A stretch of 15,208 nucleotides of DNA. Source: CAYYDH01 sp964470615. Lineage in GTDB: Bacteria > Patescibacteriota > Minisyncoccia > Minisyncoccales > GWA2-38-27. Shown piece after piece: positions 1 through 5,794 of this stretch. The notes beneath the pieces are model-generated. The model searched no databases. It was not told the DNA's origin and was given only the letters and a program-made list of their open reading frames with translations. Both the position numbers and the translations under genes were made by a program. The stretch is taken from assembly GCA_964470615.1 (NCBI GenBank), contig CAYYDH010000012.1:1-15208 (forward strand). The letters are read 5' to 3'. Positions within the stretch are counted from its first letter, which is position 1. Every line of letters begins with the position of its first letter.

Positions 1-297
1 AAAAGTATCAAAAATGAAAATCTTTTCTCCTATTATCTCTACTTCTCTAACCAAAAGGTGGTGGACAACCATATCACGAAAACTGGCGGCGAATATCTCT
101 CTGGGAGAAGGTTCTTTCACCACAAAACAGATTGAGCGTCCCGGTCCGTATCTTTTTGTTTCAAGTTCTTTCTGAAGCTGAAAAAGATTTCTTTCTAAAT
201 TCCATTCAAACTTTAAAGCATTGATGGTTTTTCTTTTTGTTTCACGACAATCTAAATAAGCCTGGTATAATTTTTTAAAAGTAAATATTTCACTCAT
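1..297 (-). CDS. DGR reverse transcriptase (N-terminal part, runs off the window)
   Basis: The first 99 codons of a reverse transcriptase of the diversity-generating retroelement type are present. The enzyme would copy the template-repeat RNA into cDNA with errors at adenines, and this cDNA replaces the variable region of the target gene. The start ATG at 297 gives MSEIFTFKKLYQAYLDCRE, followed by a K-rich stretch, an NLE..L..L..EL segment, a YGPG turn, and the block PREIFAASFRDMVVHHLL, which matches the first conserved RT block typical of DGR and retron/group II-like RTs. The catalytic YxDD motif lies beyond the window and cannot be checked. The start codon overlaps the end of the Avd gene by 8 bases, indicating translational coupling. 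Identity is strengthened by the Avd gene and TR/VR pair next door. Confidence 0.92.
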   Translation of the reverse strand, partial: MSEIFTFKKLYQAYLDCRETKRKTINALKFEWNLERNLFQLQKELETKRYGPGRSICFVVKEPSPREIFAASFRDMVVHHLLVREVEIIGEKIFIFDTF

Positions 298-643
298 TAG
301 ACCATTTTAGCCAACCGCCGATCATCTCTCCTATTTCTTTAGCGTAATAAGTTTGAATGTGGGCAAATTGTCTCTCGGAAATTAGATTCAATTCTTGGGC
401 CATTCTTAATCTGATTTTTAATTTATCGAAAGCGATGCTTAGTTCCAAAATCTTCTGATGCTTTTTCTCATTAGGCAGGGCGTTTGCTTCTAAGGTTAAA
501 TCTAAGCATTTCCAGCTCAAATTTAAGATATTTTTTCCTAAGGTATACTTATACTGTTTCGGAAAATTTCTTATGCTTTCGGATAAAAATTTAACCAGCT
601 GGTAAAATTTAAGATACAAGGGAAGATGTTCGGATTGGGTCAT
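290..643 (-). CDS. avd: DGR accessory variability determinant (Avd), four-helix bundle protein
   Basis: A 117-aa, almost entirely helical, basic protein. It has the pattern of the four-helix-bundle Avd / 23S-intervening-sequence family: LPLY..FYQLV near the start, NFPKQYKYTLG around residues 27-37, a central helix rich in Leu and Lys (LKIRLRMAQEL), and an EIGEMIGGWLKW tail. In DGRs Avd forms a pentamer that binds the RT and template RNA and is required for cDNA synthesis. It sits between the template repeat and the RT gene, the usual position, and overlaps the RT start by 8 bases. By sequence alone the family includes proteins encoded inside 23S rRNA genes, but the neighbours make the DGR role almost certain. 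The start ATG at 643 has no strong ribosome binding site. Confidence 0.9.
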   Translation of the reverse strand: MTQSEHLPLYLKFYQLVKFLSESIRNFPKQYKYTLGKNILNLSWKCLDLTLEANALPNEKKHQKILELSIAFDKLKIRLRMAQELNLISERQFAHIQTYYAKEIGEMIGGWLKWSNE

Positions 644-697
644 AGTAAATAATCATCGCGAGAACAAGTTTTCAGACCTCTTCTCGGGCTAAAATCA

Positions 698-837
698 ATT
701 TCCCGCGGACGCAACGAACGTAGTTGGCATTGGTCTTATCATTGTTGTTCGCGTTGCCATTGTTAAAGTTCACGTTGAAGGCGTTGGTGGTATTGCTGGG
801 GTTGGTAGTAGACGACCAGTAGTTGTTGGAAACGGTA
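698..837 (-). repeat. DGR template repeat (TR)
   Basis: This stretch is an imperfect copy of the 3' end of the target gene (1337-1476, offset 639) with no gaps. Over the 140 aligned bases there are 21 differences, and every one is an adenine in the TR coding (minus) strand: 7 become T, 7 G and 7 C. The TR strand holds 45 adenines, so nearly half are altered in the variable region. Similarity stops at 838, where the first non-adenine difference appears. Read in the target frame, the TR is full of AAC/AAT (Asn) codons, the classical design for adenine mutagenesis. The low-adenine end at 702-724 is identical in both copies for 23 bp and is the likely IMH*/IMH element where cDNA synthesis and homing start. 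The TR is expected to work as RNA, not as protein. Confidence 0.95.
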
Positions 838-1008
838 CTAACTCCCGCACTTTTCCTTTCTCCAAAAATCTGACCTATTAAGGAAAGACTCTCTGACCGC
901 CAATACTCCATATTTTATGAAGTGGCAGGAGCGCAATAGATTTTTAGCCGCTCTCTCCTAAGAGCTGTTTGTTTTCACAAATCAACTTTTTAGGAATCTG
1001 GCGATAAT
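838..1008. other. Spacer between GIY-YIG gene and template repeat
   Basis: No convincing gene lies here. A reading frame through the TR extends upstream into this spacer with an ATG at 911, but its N-terminal residues match nothing I recognise and it is most likely a by-product of the open TR frame or an old gene relic. A small inverted repeat, AGAGC at 961-965 with GCTCT at 950-954, could form a 5-bp hairpin upstream of the TR RNA. I see no clear promoter, so the TR RNA may come from a longer DGR transcript. Confidence 0.4.
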
Positions 1009-1266
1009 TTACCCTATTAAATAAGACTTGAGCCTATTTTTTAAAAACATTTTACCCAAGTAGGTTTTTAAATACTTTTCTCTGTGGGTTGCATCTTGTT
1101 GGTTCATGCAACCCTCAAAATATATTAGCTTAAATTCTCCCCTGTTTTTTGTTGAATCTACTACTCTCTTCTGATGTTGCTCAAGTCTTAATTTTAAATT
1201 TTTTGTATATCCCGTATAGAATTTTTTATCTTTCTCAAATTTTAGCACATAAACGAAATAAAACAT
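1009..1266 (-). CDS. Small GIY-YIG endonuclease-domain protein
   Basis: An 85-aa stand-alone GIY-YIG nuclease domain. The GIY half is present as VYV at residues 5-7 and the YIG half as YTG at 17-19. The conserved Arg (R27 in LRLEQH), His31 and the metal-binding Glu (E63 in HREKYLK) are all visible, and the length fits the stand-alone domain. Members of this family act as DNA endonucleases in repair or mobile elements, and single-domain forms are common and mostly uncharacterised. It sits inside the DGR, between the variable region and the template repeat, in the same orientation. No ribosome binding site is obvious before the ATG. Whether it takes part in retrohoming or is a passenger is unknown. 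Confidence 0.85.
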   Translation of the reverse strand: MFYFVYVLKFEKDKKFYTGYTKNLKLRLEQHQKRVVDSTKNRGEFKLIYFEGCMNQQDATHREKYLKTYLGKMFLKNRLKSYLIG

Positions 1267-1289
1267 GCTATAAAAAAATTTAAAATTAT

Positions 1290-1302
1290 TTAACGGGGTT
1301 AA
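1290..1302 (-). repeat. Small AT-rich hairpin downstream of the VR
   Basis: TTAAC and GTTAA are inverted around GGG, about 35 bp beyond the target stop codon. On the minus strand an AT-rich stretch ending in seven T residues follows. It could be a weak terminator of the target gene, or the hairpin/cruciform that in some DGRs sits just downstream of the VR and improves homing. Just before it the minus strand carries three direct repeats of ATTTG. Both functions are inference. Confidence 0.35.
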
Positions 1303-1334
1303 TTTTAATTTTTCAAATTACAAATTCCAAATTG

Positions 1335-3995
1335 CTATTGCCCGCGGACGCAACGAACGTAGTAGGCATCGGCCTTACCATCGTAGCTCGCGTAGCCATA
1401 GGTAAAGTGCACGTAGAAGGCGGTGGTGGTAGTGCTGGGGAAGGTAGTAGACGACCAGGAGCGGCTGGAAACGGTATTTGGAAAAACGGTTTGGTTAATA
1501 TACGGCGCACCAGCGCTCTTCACTCCGTCAATCGCCCCGTATTCTTCCAAAACTATGCTAAATAAATCTTTCACATTTGGCAAATACCAATTTGCATATA
1601 ATTCGCCTGTGTGTTCAGAGCAATCGCCCCCCGCAGATTCGCTTCCCTGATAAGTTCCGTCATTGCACAGCTTCAAATTTTCGCAATACGCAATGGCGGC
1701 CTGCCAAGATTTAGTAACTGATGAGCCAGTGGCACAAGTATCTCCGGACCGACTAGCCAAACATTTATTCCACATTAAACCAGTATTTGAGTCGGTCACT
1801 GCGACTATTAAGCCATTAACAGTAACATTGCTGTAAAGCATAGCTGATCCCGCCTCATAATATCCGTCGTCAAAGTTATTGCTCGTAACTGAAAGCCAAT
1901 AAGTCGGGTGAGCCGTCCTGTCATCTGCCATTGTGCCGGTTCCGGATGTATGCGCAACATTGCAAATCCAATAGCTGCTATCAACCGGGTCTATCACCTT
2001 GCTCGCAAGAGTATAGGCGGTTGAAATTGCCCAATTAGGAATGCTTGTTGGGTAGGAAGTTACTTGTCCGCTGGCTGGATAGCTTGGGGTTCCTGAATAA
2101 GTACCCAGCTGGCCTAAAATAGTAACCCCTGATTTAATATTGCCTGCTGATAGATCTCCGTCTACGGCCGTGCAGGTCTTTCCGGAATAATAGCCATCGG
2201 GGATACTAAAAGATATTGAGCCTTCAGCTCCTGGCACATTGCTGCCGGCTACTGATGTCCAAAAACCGCTGGCCGCGTAACAGGTATTGCCTCCTTCCGA
2301 AGAACAGCTGGCAATGCTCCCTGTTTTCTGAAGCCAGGAATTAGCGGAATAGAAGGTTTTGGTGTCAAGGCAATCCGTTGCAGCGGCCGTTCCGTCCGGG
2401 GCAAGCGTGCCGGTTATGCCGAATATGGCTATATCTTTCTTAATGTTCCCTACTGCCAGGTCAGCATCAACTCCTGAAAGAGTAGTGGCGGCGTAATATC
2501 CGGCATTGACTGTTTCGCTGTCAGCAGACAAGGTTTTTGAAGTGCCAGCGTAATAGGTCCCCGTAGCATAACAACTCTGCGAACCTTCCGAAGAACAGCT
2601 GGCAATGCTTCCTGTTTTCTGGAGCCAGGAATTGTCGGAATAGAAGGTTTTGGTGTCAAGGCAGTCCGTTGTCGCTGCCGTACCGTCAGGAGCAAGGGTG
2701 CCTGTTTTGCCGAATATGGCTATGTCTTTCTTAATGTTCCCTACTGCCAGGTCAGCATCAACTCCTGAAAGAGTAGTGGCGGCGTAATATCCGGCGCTCA
2801 CTGTGTCTGAGTCTGCGGACAAGGTCCGGGTGGCGATACTCCCCGTTATCTCCGCTCCATCTACCCAGGCAATCTTGCCTGAAAGGATATCTGTGGCTGC
2901 AGCGTCTCCCGAGTCCGTGATACACCATCTGTTGCTGCCGTTACCTCCTCCGTCGTAGGCATTAGGAACTTTGTTGGCTGTTCCATCAAAATCGCCTGGA
3001 CTAGTAATGTTGCAGGCCAAGTTCAGAGTTCCTATGTCTAATGTCCAGTCATTGGTCAGGTTGGCTGTTTTACCATTAAACAAGTCTGCTACTGCTGCAT
3101 TTCCCAGTCCTTCCGGAGTAAGCGTGCCCGATTCTCCGGAAGCCCCGAAAGCCACTCCTAATTTGATGTTGCTCTGGATAAGATTGGTAGCGTTGTAGGT
3201 ACCGTTAGCGCTGGCTACGGTCAATACTTTGGTAGGATCAATGTCGCCGTAAAGGGTGCCTGTTTTGCCGAATATGGCTATGTCTTTCTTAATGTTCCCT
3301 ACTGCCAGGTCAGCATCAACTCCTGAAAGAGTAGTGGCGGCGTAATATCCGGCATTGACTGTTTCGCTGTCAGCAGACAAGGTTTTTGAAGTGCCAGCGT
3401 AATAGGTCCCCGTAGCATAACAACTCTGCGAACCTTCCGAAGAACAGCTGGCAATGCTTCCTGTTTTCTGGAGCCAGGAATTGTCGGAATAGAAGGTTTT
3501 GGTGTCAAGACAGTCAGTTGTCGCTGCCGTACCGTCAGGAGCAAGGGTACCTGATTCTCCGGATGCGCCGAAAGCAACGTCTAATTTAATGTTGCTTTGG
3601 ATAAGATTGGCAGCGTTGTAGGTTCCGCCGGACACGGTCAAAACCTTGGTCGGGTCAGTGTCGCCGTAAAGGGTGCCGTCAACTCCGAGATAAGTCGTGC
3701 CAATTTTTACTTTAGCTGCGGAAATGCGGTTTGCCAAAGCAGTGTAAATTTCAGTTAAAGTGCGGGGAGTACCTGCTAAGACGTCAGAAAAAGTAAAATC
3801 ATGGCTGCCTGCAATTGCCGCGGTATTGCTGGTGATAAAGTTGTAAATCTCCGATAGGGTATAGAACTTCGCACTCGGCTCGCCCGCGCCGGAGGGCGGC
3901 GTGATGGTGCCGGCTTTAACAACCGTAAAAACCAACAAAACTGAAATTAAAACAGTTAACAATGTTTTAATAATTTCTTTTGATTTGTTTTCCAT
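1335..3995 (-). CDS. DGR target: secreted/anchored repeat protein with DUF1566 (Lcl C-terminal-like) variable domain
   Basis: A protein of 886 aa from the ATG at 3995. An in-frame TTG at 4031 would add 12 residues but lies inside the leader hairpin. The N-terminus has Lys residues and a hydrophobic segment (LLTVLISVLLVFTVV), a signal peptide or membrane anchor. Next come repeated modules with the pattern GNIK..I.IFG..GTL, as in phage-tail-like and CPR surface proteins. A Trp/Tyr-rich segment (WAISTAYTL.., YWICNVAH) resembles a small carbohydrate-binding fold. The last ~153 residues form a DUF1566 domain (DSNTGLMWNK, WYLPNVKDLFSI, WSSTT, YVRCVRG), a C-type-lectin-like fold used by DGR targets. 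The final 46 residues are the variable region, with 19 codons differing from the template. Likely role: a surface ligand-binding protein with diversified specificity; the ligand is unknown. Confidence 0.93.
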   Translation of the reverse strand: MENKSKEIIKTLLTVLISVLLVFTVVKAGTITPPSGAGEPSAKFYTLSEIYNFITSNTAAIAGSHDFTFSDVLAGTPRTLTEIYTALANRISAAKVKIGTTYLGVDGTLYGDTDPTKVLTVSGGTYNAANLIQSNIKLDVAFGASGESGTLAPDGTAATTDCLDTKTFYSDNSWLQKTGSIASCSSEGSQSCYATGTYYAGTSKTLSADSETVNAGYYAATTLSGVDADLAVGNIKKDIAIFGKTGTLYGDIDPTKVLTVASANGTYNATNLIQSNIKLGVAFGASGESGTLTPEGLGNAAVADLFNGKTANLTNDWTLDIGTLNLACNITSPGDFDGTANKVPNAYDGGGNGSNRWCITDSGDAAATDILSGKIAWVDGAEITGSIATRTLSADSDTVSAGYYAATTLSGVDADLAVGNIKKDIAIFGKTGTLAPDGTAATTDCLDTKTFYSDNSWLQKTGSIASCSSEGSQSCYATGTYYAGTSKTLSADSETVNAGYYAATTLSGVDADLAVGNIKKDIAIFGITGTLAPDGTAAATDCLDTKTFYSANSWLQKTGSIASCSSEGGNTCYAASGFWTSVAGSNVPGAEGSISFSIPDGYYSGKTCTAVDGDLSAGNIKSGVTILGQLGTYSGTPSYPASGQVTSYPTSIPNWAISTAYTLASKVIDPVDSSYWICNVAHTSGTGTMADDRTAHPTYWLSVTSNNFDDGYYEAGSAMLYSNVTVNGLIVAVTDSNTGLMWNKCLASRSGDTCATGSSVTKSWQAAIAYCENLKLCNDGTYQGSESAGGDCSEHTGELYANWYLPNVKDLFSIVLEEYGAIDGVKSAGAPYINQTVFPNTVSSRSWSSTTFPSTTTTAFYVHFTYGYASYDGKADAYYVRCVRGQ
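1337..1476 (-). repeat. DGR variable region (VR)
   Basis: The last ~46 codons of the target gene, diversified from the template at 698-837. Asn codons of the template appear here as Ser, Arg, Phe, Thr, Tyr, His and Asp. Other template-adenine changes give Tyr to Ser, Asp to Gly, Thr to Ala and Lys to Gln. None creates a stop. Framework residues WSSTT, AF, GKA and YVRCVRG stay fixed. The 23 bp at 1341-1363 are identical to the template and form the probable IMH. The single change beyond it (1340, Lys to Gln next to the stop) may be an IMH/IMH* difference and not a product of mutagenesis. Confidence 0.95.
2417..2699 (-). repeat. Internal direct repeat of the DGR target gene, copy 1
   Basis: By direct comparison these 283 bp match 3266-3548 with only three differences (at 2433 and two near 2661-2668). 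The spacing is 849 bp, a multiple of three, so the frame is kept. The repeated module encodes the SSEGSQSCYATGTYY...LAVGNIKKDIAIFG segment. Near identity at nucleotide level points to a recent duplication or ongoing gene conversion. Confidence 0.9.
2694..2795 (-). repeat. Partial third copy of the target-gene repeat
   Basis: These 102 bp are identical to 3252-3353, covering the GYYAATTLSGVDADLAVGN..IFGKTGTL module. The copy directly abuts copy 1, so the gene carries a tandem-like mosaic of modules. Confidence 0.85.
3266..3548 (-). repeat. Internal direct repeat of the DGR target gene, copy 2
   Basis: Partner of 2417-2699 with three mismatches in 283 bp. It lies nearer the N-terminus of the encoded protein. 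The surrounding modules (DGTLYGD.DPTKVLTV, NLIQSNIKL..AFGASGESGTL) are also duplicated, but with more divergence. Confidence 0.9.
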
Positions 3996-4003
3996 ATTAT
4001 TAT

Positions 4004-4062
4004 ATCTAAAAATACCTTTTTGTTTATCCAAATAATATGAAATGTGAAAGGTATTTTTAGAT
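4004..4062 (-). repeat. 16-bp perfect inverted repeat in the target-gene leader
   Basis: ATCTAAAAATACCTTT at 4004-4019 is the exact reverse complement of 4047-4062, with a 27-base loop between. If transcription starts about 7 bases after the -10 box, at roughly 4062, the 5' arm is at the very start of the mRNA and the 3' arm (containing AAAGG) ends about 8 bases before the ATG at 3995. The hairpin could stabilise the mRNA, control translation, or be a protein-binding dyad. Confidence 0.7.
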
Positions 4063-4068
4063 TATTTT

Positions 4069-4077
4069 ATTATAGCA
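4069..4077 (-). promoter_or_regulatory. Extended -10 promoter of the DGR target gene
   Basis: On the minus strand this reads TGCTATAAT: a perfect -10 box preceded by the TGn extension, which often removes the need for a -35 box. No TTGACA-like box is present at 17 bp spacing. A run of nine G sits there instead (4095-4103). The predicted start of transcription is near 4062, about 67 bases before the ATG. Confidence 0.65.
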
Positions 4078-4094
4078 AAAAATGACAAATAATG

Positions 4095-4103
4095 CCCCCC
4101 CCC
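4095..4103 (-). repeat. G9 homopolymer tract at the -35 position
   Basis: Nine consecutive C on the plus strand (G9 on the coding strand) lie 18-26 bp upstream of the -10 box of the DGR target. Such tracts are prone to slippage, and when inside promoters they can switch expression. This is the only long G/C homopolymer I noticed in the window. Confidence 0.6.
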
Positions 4104-4145
4104 TGTGGAAAACTCTTAGCGTCTGCGACGCACCCGGATAGAAAC

Positions 4146-4177
4146 AAAAACAGCCCCGTCGCAACGGAACTGTTTTT
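4146..4177 (-). terminator. Rho-independent terminator after the AbiEii-type genes
   Basis: The minus strand reads AAAAACAG-UUCCGU-UGCG-ACGGGG-CUGUUUUU: a 9-bp GC-containing stem (two G-U pairs) flanked by five A-U pairs and a UGCG loop, ending in a U run. The symmetry means it could work in both directions. It lies about 57 bases after the toxin stop. Confidence 0.85.
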
Positions 4178-4179
4178 AT

Positions 4180-4227
4180 TTACTCTTCGCAGCAATCAAT
4201 CAGGTTTTTCGCCGCTTCGCCCAAAAA
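4180..4227 (-). pseudogene. 3'-terminal remnant of a paralogue of the 177-aa gene
   Basis: Just after the nucleotidyltransferase stop codon the minus strand encodes FLGEAAKNLIDCCEE followed by TAA. The intact gene at 5230-5763 ends FLGKLGEVVKNLIDCCKE plus stop, so the residues match apart from a 3-residue gap and a few changes. Both sites are also followed by a terminator. I read this as the tail of a second copy whose body was lost or replaced by the toxin pair. Confidence 0.7.
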
Positions 4228-4234
4228 AACGGTG

Positions 4235-4909
4235 TCAATTTTGATTTTTTACTATGTCGTTGAAATTTTCTTGGAAAAAAACCTTGATTTTAACGGTTAA
4301 ATTCGACTCGTTTTTAATCAACAGCGGGATTAAACTGTCTAAATTATCGCATAATTCATTGACCTTTTCTAAAAGCAATACGGGTTCTATGGCTATCCCA
4401 AATTTCTTTTCAACTAATTTAATAAGTTTAATTAAGCTATATTTGGGTTTGTTGCTCAAATACCAATAAAGGTCATAAATATCTTTAACTTCATTTCTTT
4501 GATAGGTTGATAAAGTTTTATTAACCATAATATCAGCTAAAGAATCTGCCTTAACAGAAAATTCTTTGATCTCCTTTCTTTTTTCTACAGCCGGAAAAGG
4601 AAAAAAAACAAATTCAAGCTTAACATTTTCTTTTCCTTTTTCTATAAAATAAAGCCTGCGGTTGTGTCGGATAGTTTGAGTAATTTTGTCAGCTCCAATC
4701 TCTTTTTTGAGCTTATTAATAGATTCGAGATATTCGTCGTCTCTAAATAAATCATTGGAAAAGAAATCTAAATCAATTGAAAAACGGTGAGAAAAATAAA
4801 GATAAGAAAGCAAGGTGCCGCCTGTCCAATAAAAATTCTGGCCAAAAAAGCCTTTCCCGACAAAAGAAAGGACATCTTTCTGCAATTGAGTAAGCTCAGT
4901 TTTGGGCAT
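4235..4909 (-). CDS. AbiEii-type nucleotidyltransferase toxin
   Basis: A 224-aa protein of the nucleotidyltransferase AbiEii/AbiGii toxin family. The signature is intact: TGGT at residues 29-32 (nucleotide binding), HRFSIDLDFF at 41-50 with the two metal-binding Asp residues, a later acidic strand (VKLEFVFFP), and the family's KDIYDLYWYL motif in the C-terminal helical part. AbiEii enzymes transfer nucleotides, in known cases to tRNA, and arrest growth unless restrained by a cognate antitoxin. Here the upstream 75-aa gene overlaps by 14 bases and is the likely partner. The pair could serve phage defence, element maintenance or stress control; the sequence cannot tell which. Confidence 0.85.
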   Translation of the reverse strand: MPKTELTQLQKDVLSFVGKGFFGQNFYWTGGTLLSYLYFSHRFSIDLDFFSNDLFRDDEYLESINKLKKEIGADKITQTIRHNRRLYFIEKGKENVKLEFVFFPFPAVEKRKEIKEFSVKADSLADIMVNKTLSTYQRNEVKDIYDLYWYLSNKPKYSLIKLIKLVEKKFGIAIEPVLLLEKVNELCDNLDSLIPLLIKNESNLTVKIKVFFQENFNDIVKNQN

Positions 4910-5123
4910 TTGATTTAAGATATTTTTTTAACAACTCTCTTAATGAGTGGCTAATATCAAGTTTTGGCAAATGCTTTCTAAGGTCTCTTTTTGTTATGCC
5001 AGACAAATCGCCGAATCCAATCTTTCGGTTCAAATACCAAATCATAATTTTGGGATTAGACAAATCCATTCTGTTCAAATCATAATCCCAGAATATTTGC
5101 TTTTCTTTTTTTATTGATTTCAT
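4896..5123 (-). CDS. Small protein paired with the AbiEii-type toxin, probable antitoxin (DUF6922-like)
   Basis: A 75-aa basic protein with the pattern FWDYDL..MDL near the start, a Trp-Tyr-Leu-Asn-Arg segment, GDLSGITKRDLRKHLPKLDI, and a C-terminal LRELLKKYL helix. It resembles small proteins often encoded immediately upstream of AbiEii-like nucleotidyltransferases and annotated as DUF6922; I recall this and have not checked it. It is much shorter than the classical AbiEi antitoxin with its winged-helix domain. The 14-base overlap with the toxin and the strong promoter in front support a toxin-antitoxin unit. A GGG three bases before the ATG is the only ribosome-binding hint. Confidence 0.7.
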   Translation of the reverse strand: MKSIKKEKQIFWDYDLNRMDLSNPKIMIWYLNRKIGFGDLSGITKRDLRKHLPKLDISHSLRELLKKYLKSNAQN

Positions 5124-5141
5124 ATCCCTGTTTGTGTTCTA

Positions 5142-5170
5142 ATTTTACCCTAATTATGGGTTTAATTCAA
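5142..5170 (-). promoter_or_regulatory. Promoter of the toxin-antitoxin pair
   Basis: TTGAAT (-35, 5165-5170), a 17-bp spacer, and TAAAAT (-10, 5142-5147) on the minus strand. Transcription would start near 5135, about 12 bases before the ATG at 5123. Confidence 0.65.
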
Positions 5171-5175
5171 TGGGC

Positions 5176-5214
5176 AAAAAAACCCGCCCGACCTGTTAGG
5201 GCATAGGGGCGAGC
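5176..5214 (-). terminator. Rho-independent terminator of the copper operon
   Basis: On the minus strand GCTCGCCC (5214-5207) pairs with GGGCGGGT (5189-5182) over eight positions, two of them G-T, with a 17-base loop and then a run of seven T. It lies about 15 bases past the stop of the 177-aa gene and just upstream of the toxin-pair promoter, so it separates the two units. Confidence 0.8.
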
Positions 5215-5229
5215 TTTTGTTTTTACTTG

Positions 5230-5763
5230 CTACTCCTTGCAGCAATCAATCAAATTCTTCACTACCTCTCCCAGTTTCCCCAAAAATCCTCTCTTTTCTT
5301 TGTCCTCTTTGTTTATTTGATTCTCACCAATCTTTTTCACTTCACCAATATCAACCAGCTTCAGATTTACCCCCCAGAATAAGGAGTATAGGTCATAAGC
5401 CTTCTGGAATAAGTCCTCGGCTTCTGCTTTCTTGCCTTGTCCTAAATATTTAGTCCCTACTTCCATCAACCGCATTGAGGCGGCGAGTAGGTGTTTGGAA
5501 ATGCACCAAACCTCGCCTTCGTAGTCCTTTATTATCTTCTTAAGCAGTTCCTTGCGCATCTCGCGGGCCTTGTTTAATAAGTCAAAATACTCTCCTTTAC
5601 CGGTTTTAGCTCCGGTGAAGAAAAAGTGCTCCTCAATCGAAATGAGATTCATTATGGCAATAGATAAATCCTCGTCGGAAGATAAGTCCAATTTTCCTTT
5701 CTTGCTTTCCTCAACTTTTTTTAGCAAATCATTTACCCCGTGAGATAATTTTTCGTTATTCAT
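5230..5763 (-). CDS. Conserved helical protein of unknown function
   Basis: A 177-aa soluble protein, predominantly helical, with no signal peptide or membrane segment. Distinct stretches are LSIAIMNLISIEEHFFFT (about 33-50), LLKKIIKDYEGEVWCISKHLL (75-93 region), and a TPR-like helix pair around YLGQGKKAEAEDLFQKAYDLY. It ends in a DCCKE tail with a vicinal cysteine pair. I recognise the style from Parcubacteria genomes but know no function. It follows the CPVC membrane protein by 31 bases without a terminator between, so it is probably the last gene of the copper operon. The Cys-Cys tail could bind metal, but that is speculation. A remnant of a second copy is at 4180-4227. Confidence 0.75.
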   Translation of the reverse strand: MNNEKLSHGVNDLLKKVEESKKGKLDLSSDEDLSIAIMNLISIEEHFFFTGAKTGKGEYFDLLNKAREMRKELLKKIIKDYEGEVWCISKHLLAASMRLMEVGTKYLGQGKKAEAEDLFQKAYDLYSLFWGVNLKLVDIGEVKKIGENQINKEDKEKRGFLGKLGEVVKNLIDCCKE

Positions 5764-5794
5764 AATAATTATTTTATTTTTTCTTTTTGTTTTT

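Noticed and set aside
672..911. A 79-aa reading frame on the minus strand covering the template repeat
   Set aside because: It is open because the TR copies a coding sequence. The Asn-rich body is the template design, and the N-terminal part shows no known domain. Annotated as TR, not as a gene.
1332..1650. Plus-strand open frames over the variable region
   Set aside because: They are antisense shadows of the target gene with low-complexity Gly/Val content and no ribosome binding site.
2450..3577. Minus-strand alternative frames encoding near-identical Arg/Pro-rich peptides
   Set aside because: They arise from the internal repeats of the target gene read in another frame; the target frame is the one with recognisable modules and a signal segment.
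4083..4088. TTGTCA on the minus strand as a -35 box for the target gene
   Set aside because: It is only 8 bases from the -10 box, far too close for a normal promoter spacing.
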